The notes under the pieces are model-generated. The model was given only the letters and a program-made list of their open reading frames with translations. It ran no database searches and was not told the origin of the DNA. Shown one piece after another: positions 57,228-64,000 of a stretch of 64,000 bases of DNA. Position 1 is the stretch's first letter. Each line of letters starts with the position of its first letter. Origin of the DNA: Adhaeribacter pallidiroseus. Its GTDB lineage: Bacteria > Bacteroidota > Bacteroidia > Cytophagales > Hymenobacteraceae. The position numbers and the translations under genes are program-made. The stretch spans positions 434,001 to 498,000 of the forward strand of contig NZ_QASA01000001.1 of the NCBI RefSeq assembly GCF_003340495.1. The letters are read 5' to 3'.

Positions 57228-59590
57228 ATGTGGCGACAGAGAATAACGCGATTGATTACCTTTAATCGGTCTTATCAATCCTGCACAAAATTTAAAAAAA
57301 CAACGGTGGGCGGAGTCCTGATTGTGGCCTTGCTGGGCCTGTTGCTGGTTTTTTTAAATTTTTGGTTTCCGTTGCGGGTACAAATCACTTATTCGCCGGT
57401 AATTACCGCCAGTGATGGCAGCGTAATTAACGCTTTTTTAAGTCCGGATGATAAATGGCGCATGCAGCTGCAAACCCACGAAATTAATCCCTTGCTCAAA
57501 AAAGCCATTCTCCTGAAAGAAGACCGGTATTTTTATTATCACCCGGGCGTGAACCCGGTAGCTTTGAGCCGGGCTTTGGTAAATAATGTAATTGCGGGAA
57601 AAACTACTTCCGGCGCTTCCACCATTACCATGCAGGTGGCCCGTTTGCTTTACCCTAGGCAAAGAACAATTCCGAATAAATTAAAAGAGTTGTTCCGAGC
57701 CTTAAAGTTAGAACTAAATTACAGCAAAGACGAAATTTTAACTTTATACCTGAACCTCGTTCCTTTTGGCGGCAATATCGAAGGGATAAAAGCCGCCTCG
57801 GTGTTATACTTTCAACAATCGCCGCAGGAGCTTAGCCTGGCCCAGGCCGTTACTTTAACCGTTATTCCGAATAAGCCTTCGAGCTTGCGAATTGGCATGA
57901 AAAACGACCGGATTGTAAGTTTCCGGAACAAGTGGCTCTGGTATTTTGCCAAACAAAAAGCTTTTCCGGCCAAAGAAATTGCCGATGCCATCAACGAACC
58001 GTTAGTCGCTTATCGAAGCGAAGCTCCGCAGATTGCGCCGCATTTTGCCTACCGGCTGCAAAAACAATTCCCGAACCAGGCCATTATTCAAACTAATTTA
58101 AACCGCGCCATTCAGGAAAAAGTGGCCCAATTAGCCTATAATTACCAAGGAACGCTGCGGGCCAGGAATATCCGGAATGCTTCGGTGTTAGTTATTAATA
58201 ATCAAACCAAAGCGGTAGAGGCTTACCTGGGTTCCGCCGATTTTTCCGACCACGAACACGGGGGACAGGTAGATGGCGTTCGGGCGAACCGATCGCCGGG
58301 CAGTACTTTAAAGCCGCTTTTATACGCTCTGGCGTTCGACAAAGGCCTGATTACCCCCGCACCGTGATCAGCGATGTGCCCGTCGATTACGCCGGCTACC
58401 GCCCCGAAAATTATTTCGGCAACTACAACGGCAACATTACCATTGAATATGCCCTGGCTACCTCGTTAAACATTCCGGCGGTAAAAATCCTCGACCAGCT
58501 TACTGTACCGGTTTTTGTAGATAAATTAAAACAAGCGCAGTTTTCCCAAATTAAAAAAACCGGCGATCAATTAGGTTTATCGGTGATTTTGGGCGGTTGT
58601 GATGTAAAGCTCGAAGAACTAACGGCCTTGTACGCCAGCTTTGCCAGCCAGGGACGCTACGCGCCCTTGCGGTGGCAGCAACAAGATCCGTTAAAGTACC
58701 AGCGGCAACTCTTGTCGCCCACCGCTACTTACCTGGTAAACCAGATTTTAACGCAGTTGCAGCGCCCCGATTTACCGCATAATTTTCAGAACAGCGGGCA
58801 TTTGCCCCGCATCGCCTGGAAAACCGGCACCTCGTACGGCCGCAAAGATGCCTGGAGCATTGGGTACAACAAAAAATACACAGTAGGCGTATGGGTCGGT
58901 AATTTTTCGGGCGAAGGCGTACCCGAGCTAAACGGTACCGACTCGGCGACCCCCTTGTTGTTTGATATTTTTAATACTATTGATTATAACTCCGCCAACG
59001 ATTGGTTTGCGGCTCCGCCGGGTTTGGCCCAGCGTTCTGTTTGTACGGCCACGGGCTTGCCCGCCAATACTTTTTGCCAAAACCGGGTACTCGATGCTTA
59101 TCTGCCCGGTATTTCGCCGGTAGCCAAATGCACGCATTTAAAACCCGTAATGGTTTCGGAAAATCAGCAATTTGCGTATTGTACTACGTGCTTGCCCGAA
59201 AGCGGCTATTTGCAGAAATGGTACCCGAATTATACGCCGGAAATTCTGGCTTTTTACGAAGCGGAACACATACCCTATGAGAAAATACCGGCTCATAATC
59301 CGCAGTGTTCGCGCATTTTCAGTGAGTTTGCGCCGGTGATTACCGCCCCAACTTCCAATATGGAGTATTTACTGGAACGGGCCGAAAAACAAAAATTAAT
59401 GCTGCATTGCAATACCCACAACGAAGTAAAACAAGTGTATTGGTACATCAACGACCAGTTGCTGCAAGCGGTCCCTGTCAATCAAAATTTGTTCTTCACG
59501 CCCGAAAAAGCGGGTAAATACAAAATCTCCTGCCTCGATGATCAGGGCCGCAATACCGATAGCTACATCACCGTCCGGTTTCTGGATTAA
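57228..59590 (+). CDS. pbpC: Penicillin-binding protein 1C, with a -1 frameshift in a C-run
   Basis: The bifunctional peptidoglycan synthase has an N-terminal membrane anchor (GVLIVALLGLLLVFLNFWF), a GT51 glycosyltransferase (LLKEDRYFYYHPGVNPVALSRA ... SGASTITMQVARLL), a transpeptidase with STLK, SLN and KTGTS motifs, and a C-terminal PBP1C-type domain. The frame breaks at five C bases (58354-58358): upstream reads GLITPAP then stops at 58367, while VISDVPVDYAGYRPENY continues in the other frame from 58364. One more C would give GLITPRTVISDVPVDY and a single 787-residue protein, the normal length. As read, the two halves overlap as GTGA, and the break lies between the SxxK and SxN motifs, so split products would be inactive as transpeptidase. 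The AT motif occurs twice inside the gene and once at its stop. Confidence 0.92.
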
Positions 59591-59677
59591 AATTTAAAAA
59601 AAAGCTATACTTGCTTGCATAGGTTGCGTATTTTCTAATAAACCGTTTCTTTTATTAAAAAGTAAATTACCAATTTT

Positions 59678-61393
59678 ATGATAACAGCTTTTTACACCAG
59701 GCTCTTAAAGCAGGGAAGTGTTTGTTTATTGACTTTCTTGTTATTGCTGCAAGCTTGTTCCGGGCCCAGAAATATGAGCCGGGGTCCGGTAGCAAGCAAC
59801 GGGATGGTAGTTAGTGCGCACCCGGAAGCCAGTCGGGTAGGAGCCGAAATTTTAAAAACCGGGGGTAATGCCGTAGATGCCGCCATTGCGGTGCAATTTG
59901 CCTTAGCGGTGGTGTTACCGGCCGCGGGCAATATCGGGGGCGGTGGGTTTATGGTAATCCGGCAGCAAAACGGCGAAACCAATACGCTCGATTACCGGGA
60001 AATGGCCCCGGCCCAAGCCAGCCGGGATATGTACCTCGACGCGCAAGGCAATGTTATTCCTAATCTCAGCATTCAGGGGCATTTGGCAGCTGGCGTTCCC
60101 GGTTCGGTAGACGGAATGGTAAATGCCCACCAAAAATACGGTTCGCTGCCCTGGGCCCAGCTGGTGCAACCTGCCGTAGATCTGGCCGCTAAAGGTTTTG
60201 CTATTACCGAGAAAGAAGCCAACGGCTTAAATAACAACCAGGCTAATTTTTTAAAATTTAACGATGCTACCTGCGCCTTTATTCGCCAAACGCCTTGGAA
60301 AGCGGGTGATAATTTGGTGCAAGCTGACTTAGGGCAAACCTTAACCCGCATTCGCGATAATGGCCGGGCCGGTTTTTACGAAGGCGAAACCGCCCGTTTG
60401 CTGGTTGCCGAAATGCAGGAAGGCAAAGGCTTCATCTCTCAGCAAGATCTGCAAAATTACCAGGCCAAGTGGCGGCAACCCGTAATTGGTAAGTACAAGG
60501 GTTACCGTATTATTTCCATGCCGCCGCCTTCCAGCGGGGGAATTGCTTTATTGCAACTACTACGTTTGGTGGAACCTTATAATCTCCATAAATACGGCTG
60601 GAACTCCGTAAAAGCGGTGCATTTATTAACCGAGGCCGAACGTCGCGTGTACGCCGACCGTTCCGAATATTTGGGTGATCCTGATTTTTACAAAGTGCCC
60701 GCCAAAGCATTACTCGATACGGCTTACCTAACTGCGCGCATGCAGGATTTTAACGCAAAGCAAGCCACCCCGAGCGCCCGTATCAAACCCGGCAACTTAA
60801 CCAACTACGAACACGAAGAAACTACGCATTTTTCGGTGGTAGATAAAGCCGGCAACGCGGTATCGGTAACGACTACTTTAAACGGCGGTTACGGCAATCA
60901 CGTGGTAGTAGACGGCGCCGGCTTTTTACTTAATAACGAAATGGACGATTTTAGCGCCAAGCCCGGCGTACCCAATATGTTTGGTTTGATAGGCACGGCC
61001 GCAAACGCCATTGCTCCCGGCAAACGCATGCTCAGCTCCATGACGCCCACCATCCTGGAACGCGGCGGTAAATTATTCATGGTGGTGGGTACCCCCGGGG
61101 GTTCCACGATTATTACTTCCGTTTTTCAAACCATCCTGAATGTACTGGAACACGACATGGGCATGCAGCAAGCCGTAACCGCGAAAAGAATCCATTCGCA
61201 GTGGTTGCCCGACGAAATTCGGTACGAGGATAACGCCTTAAGCGCGAAAGAAATTAAAAAATTAAGTAAAATGGGGCATACTTTAAAAGATACCCGCGCC
61301 ATTGGCCGTGTAGATGCAATTCTAGTGTTACCCGATGGCAAACTGGAAGGCGGCGCCGATCCCCGCGGCGATGATACGGCTACGGGGCATTAG
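59678..61393 (+). CDS. ggt: Gamma-glutamyltransferase, lipoprotein
   Basis: This 571-residue protein has a lipoprotein signal ([14 protein letters not shown]). GGT marks include [67 protein letters not shown], and the autoprocessing/catalytic Thr in [24 protein letters not shown], which becomes the N-terminus of the small subunit. [40 protein letters not shown] forms the later active-site region. The enzyme hydrolyses glutathione and other gamma-glutamyl compounds, here probably in the periplasm. It follows pbpC by 87 bp on the same strand. Confidence 0.95.
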   Translation: MITAFYTRLLKQGSVCLLTFLLLLQACSGPRNMSRGPVASNGMVVSAHPEASRVGAEILKTGGNAVDAAIAVQFALAVVLPAAGNIGGGGFMVIRQQNGETNTLDYREMAPAQASRDMYLDAQGNVIPNLSIQGHLAAGVPGSVDGMVNAHQKYGSLPWAQLVQPAVDLAAKGFAITEKEANGLNNNQANFLKFNDATCAFIRQTPWKAGDNLVQADLGQTLTRIRDNGRAGFYEGETARLLVAEMQEGKGFISQQDLQNYQAKWRQPVIGKYKGYRIISMPPPSSGGIALLQLLRLVEPYNLHKYGWNSVKAVHLLTEAERRVYADRSEYLGDPDFYKVPAKALLDTAYLTARMQDFNAKQATPSARIKPGNLTNYEHEETTHFSVVDKAGNAVSVTTTLNGGYGNHVVVDGAGFLLNNEMDDFSAKPGVPNMFGLIGTAANAIAPGKRMLSSMTPTILERGGKLFMVVGTPGGSTIITSVFQTILNVLEHDMGMQQAVTAKRIHSQWLPDEIRYEDNALSAKEIKKLSKMGHTLKDTRAIGRVDAILVLPDGKLEGGADPRGDDTATGH

Positions 61394-61591
61394 ATTTTTT
61401 CATTCTATAAAGCTTTTAGAGAATAGGAATTAAAATTATAGCATTATTTACGAATTATTATGTGGAGACTGATATAGGCTCCGAAGATATGCAGTAGAAA
61501 AAGCTAACTTTTAAGCACTCTGGTCAAGAACAATTTATAAGCAAGCCAAAACCAAATACCGACTGCTTGGTTATTTACCAAAAAACTGCTC

Positions 61592-62407
61592 ATGCCCGAA
61601 CTGCCCGAAGTAGAAACTTACCGCCGCTATTTTGAAGAAACAGCCCTTGGCCAAACCGTAGTCGATCTGAAAGCCGAAGACCCGCGTCGCCAACTAACCA
61701 CCGATTACGATACTTTACTGCAGGCGCTGAAAGGAAACCAGTTCGTGGATACGCACCGCATTGGCAAGCATTTTTTAATAAATTTAAGTACGGGCAAAGT
61801 ACTGGTGCTGCATTTCGGGATGACCGGTGACCTGGCTTATTACCGCGACGAAGAAGATACCCCGCGTTTCGCGCGCATTGTTTTTTACTTCCAGAACGGA
61901 TTTCGGCTGGCCTTTATTGACTCGCGTAAATTCGGGCGCGTGGGTTTAGCAGCTTCCGTCGAAGAGTATCAAAAGACTAAAGCCTTAGGTCCCGATGCCC
62001 TGGATATTACCTCACCGCAATTACAAGCAAGTTTAGAAAAACGCAAAGCACCAATTAAAACCTTATTGCTCGACCAAAAAGTTTTGGCCGGTATTGGCAA
62101 CTGGATTGCCGACGAAGTTTTGTTTCAGGCCAAAATTAATCCGGCCCGGTTGGCGAATACCTTAACTCTTCCTGAATACGAACACTTGCACGCGGCTATT
62201 CAACTGGTTTTAAAAACCGCTATCGAGCACGAAGCTATTTACCAAAATTTTCCGAAATCATTCTTGATTCATGCCCGCGGCTGGGACGAGGTAGTAGAAA
62301 CTACCGTGGCCGAACGGCGGGTTTGTCCAAGGCACCAGACTCCTCTGGAAATTATGAAAGTAGGCGGAAGAACCACTTATTTTTGTCCGGTTTGTCAACC
62401 ACTCTAA
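61592..62407 (+). CDS. Fpg/Nei-family DNA glycosylase/AP lyase with a C-H-C-C zinc finger
   Basis: This 271-residue protein starts MPELPEVETYRRYFEE: Pro2 and Glu3 are the catalytic pair of the family. The middle has GKHFLINLSTGKVLVLHFGMTGDL and the helix-two-turn-helix region LLLDQKVLAGIGNWIADEVLFQAKI. The C-terminal finger reads CPRHQTPLEIMKVGGRTTYFCPVC, in which the second ligand is His where four Cys are usual. It removes oxidised bases such as 8-oxoguanine in base-excision repair, and whether it is MutM or an Nei-type enzyme is not settled from sequence. It lies 199 bp after ggt on the same strand. Confidence 0.92.
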   Translation: MPELPEVETYRRYFEETALGQTVVDLKAEDPRRQLTTDYDTLLQALKGNQFVDTHRIGKHFLINLSTGKVLVLHFGMTGDLAYYRDEEDTPRFARIVFYFQNGFRLAFIDSRKFGRVGLAASVEEYQKTKALGPDALDITSPQLQASLEKRKAPIKTLLLDQKVLAGIGNWIADEVLFQAKINPARLANTLTLPEYEHLHAAIQLVLKTAIEHEAIYQNFPKSFLIHARGWDEVVETTVAERRVCPRHQTPLEIMKVGGRTTYFCPVCQPL

Positions 62408-62577
62408 TCGGTAAGGCTATCTTTACCGGGCAAATAACTTATTTTTAAATTTTATCTTTTATCCGTATCTAAAACAGCACCTTTATTTCCTGACTTTTTA
62501 CCAAAGGATTCGTATTTGCAAGAAAAGGCTAGGTATTGTTTAAATGCCGGGGCGGGGTAGTACTATTTAAAAAGTAA

Positions 62578-64000
62578 TTGTTCCTGAAAAAGATTCATCC
62601 GATCCATTGCTTTCGCAAGCACTCTCTTTTAAGTAAAGCAAAGAACCGGTCAGTTTGGTTTTGGGCGTTTTGGTTTCTCTGGCCAGTAAGTGGATTCGGG
62701 CAGAGAATAAGCAGTAACCTTCCATTTAAAAAACTGGCGCCGGTGCTGCAAAAAGCAGCTCCTGAAAGCACGGGGCAACAATACCGTGTTCAGGTGAGCA
62801 ATTTTTTAAAATTTTCGCAATGGCTGCGCCAGGCATTACCCCAGGTATCTATAAAAGCGCAAGATCTGGCTTCTCGTACCGTTATTTTAACCAACGTAAA
62901 GGCAGCCGATGTAAATAAACTGCTTTCCTCTTCCTGGGTTAAATACCTGGATGTTCCTGACCGTATTCCCCGCACCGAACTGATTTTGGAACACGCTGAT
63001 TTAACCGCGAATCAGGTAAGAGCTGTGCAGCAGAAATACCCGCAGATTAACGGCCAAGGATTAGTTGCATCGCTTAAAGAAGATTCTTTTGATACCACGG
63101 ACCTGGATTTAAAAAACCGCATTATTCGTACGGCCGCTTTGCGTAAGGCCCCTACAATTCACGCTACCACCATGGCTACTTTACTAGCGGGTGCGGGCAA
63201 CTCGGGTCCATCGGGTACCGGGGTGGCCACCCATGCTGACCTGGCCTCCGCCGATTTTAGTAATTTAATGCCCGATAATATTCTGGACTTGTTGCCCCTC
63301 GGCGTATCGGTTCAAAATCATTCTTATGGGGTTACTCCCGAAAATTATTACGGCCTCGAAGCTCAGGCCTATGATAAACAAGTCCGGGAAAATCCGGCGT
63401 TACTGCACGTATTCTCGGCGGGCAATGCCGGAACCAGCGCCATTACTACGGGTACTTACGCCAACTTGCCGGGTTGGGCCAATATTACCGGGCAATTCAA
63501 AATTTCAAAAAATACCTTAAGTGTGGGAGCTACCGATACCTCAGGTCAGCTTAGCCCTATCAGTTCGCGTGGTCCGGCTTACGATGGCCGGATAAAGCCG
63601 GAATTGGTAGCTTTCGGAGAAGGTGGCTCTTCGGAATCGGCGGCGCTGGTTTCCGGAATGGCCTTGTTGGTACAACAAGCTTACCGGGAGCAAACCGGTA
63701 GTTTACCAACTGCCGCGTTAGTAAAAGCAGTTTTAATTAACCGGGCCAACAAATTGGGGGATGCCGAAATCAGTTACGCTTCCGGTTTTGGTCAGGCGGA
63801 TGCCTTGGGTGCGGTGGAAGCCATAAAACAAAAATATTTTTTTAACGGGGAAGTAGCCCAGAATAAAACCAGTATTTTTTCTATTAGTGTACCGGCTAAT
63901 ACCCAAAATTTAAAAATTACCTTAGTATGGCACGATGTAGAAGCGGAGCCGGGTGTTGCCCAAGCCTTGGTAAATGATTTAGATGCAACCTTAGTACAAG
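62578..64000 (+). CDS. Subtilisin-family (S8) serine protease, 3' end outside window
   Basis: One frame is open from TTG 62578 to the window edge, about 474 residues so far. No ATG precedes the domain, so TTG is the best start. It gives a basic N-terminus followed by a hydrophobic signal segment (VWFWAFWFLWPVSGFGQ). The S8 landmarks are SLKEDSFDTTDLDL for the Asp region, IHATTMATLLAGAGNSG for the His, FSAGNAGTS for the oxyanion Asn, and FGEGGSSESAALVSGMALLVQQAYRE for the catalytic Ser. The usual Pro after the Ser motif is Leu. The end of the window enters a P/proprotein-convertase-like region (ISVPANTQNLKITLVWHDVEAEPG). A T9SS tail beyond the window is likely but not seen. Confidence 0.85.
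   Translation, partial: MFLKKIHPIHCFRKHSLLSKAKNRSVWFWAFWFLWPVSGFGQRISSNLPFKKLAPVLQKAAPESTGQQYRVQVSNFLKFSQWLRQALPQVSIKAQDLASRTVILTNVKAADVNKLLSSSWVKYLDVPDRIPRTELILEHADLTANQVRAVQQKYPQINGQGLVASLKEDSFDTTDLDLKNRIIRTAALRKAPTIHATTMATLLAGAGNSGPSGTGVATHADLASADFSNLMPDNILDLLPLGVSVQNHSYGVTPENYYGLEAQAYDKQVRENPALLHVFSAGNAGTSAITTGTYANLPGWANITGQFKISKNTLSVGATDTSGQLSPISSRGPAYDGRIKPELVAFGEGGSSESAALVSGMALLVQQAYREQTGSLPTAALVKAVLINRANKLGDAEISYASGFGQADALGAVEAIKQKYFFNGEVAQNKTSIFSISVPANTQNLKITLVWHDVEAEPGVAQALVNDLDATLVQ

Overview
The window comes from a Bacteroidota genome, most likely a Cytophagales / Hymenobacteraceae-type bacterium (Adhaeribacter, Rufibacter or a relative; genus is inference). Four things point there: paired SusC/SusD genes with sigma/FecR regulators, a type IX secretion (T9SS) C-terminal sorting tail, promoters of the TTTG-N19/20-TAnnTTTG kind, and start sites without Shine-Dalgarno sequences. 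Base composition is moderately AT-rich, with AT-rich intergenic regions.

Layout. 1-3.3 kb: a housekeeping run holding the 3' end of a RelA/SpoT homologue, a Fur-family regulator, a STAS-domain protein and purA (frameshifted as read). 3.4-9.5 kb: a complete rRNA operon (tandem promoters, 16S, tRNA-Ile, tRNA-Ala, 23S, 5S, terminator). 10.0-11.3 kb: a decayed IS3-family element. 11.8-16.2 kb: a T9SS-exported malectin-domain protein and a phosphotriesterase-family lipoprotein. 16.3-42.2 kb: two paralogous surface-uptake loci. Each has an ECF sigma factor divergent from a fecR-susC-susD set followed by a giant FG-GAP/ASPIC lipoprotein. The first also has an FG-GAP lipoprotein with a CxxCH haem-type motif, and a PAP2/vanadium-haloperoxidase-family lipoprotein lies between the two loci. 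42.3-51.9 kb: mainly minus-strand genes (NIPSNAP, nucleoid-associated protein, SET-domain protein, OmpH-like lipoprotein, two DUF1080 proteins, a PD40/TolB-like protein, a nonsense-interrupted FMN-reductase-like gene). 51.9-64 kb: proB and proA, a MEKHLA protein, a CE15-like esterase, pbpC (frameshifted as read), gamma-glutamyltransferase, an Fpg/Nei glycosylase and the 5' part of a subtilisin-family protease.

How the genes work together. The two sigma/FecR/SusC/SusD loci look like trans-envelope signalling uptake systems: a substrate-loaded transducer SusC with an N-terminal STN domain would signal through FecR to free the sigma factor. The accompanying FG-GAP lipoproteins have no assigned function and are the best candidates here for an undescribed component. 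The DUF1080 proteins, CE15 esterase and T9SS/malectin protein suggest use of complex glycans.

Cautions. Two core genes (purA, pbpC) carry one-base deficits inside homopolymer runs and a third gene has one in-frame TAG. This may reflect base-calling error rather than biology. An AT motif of the form TTTTTTAAATTTTT recurs about twenty times, mostly in the last 20 kb and often directly at stop codons.
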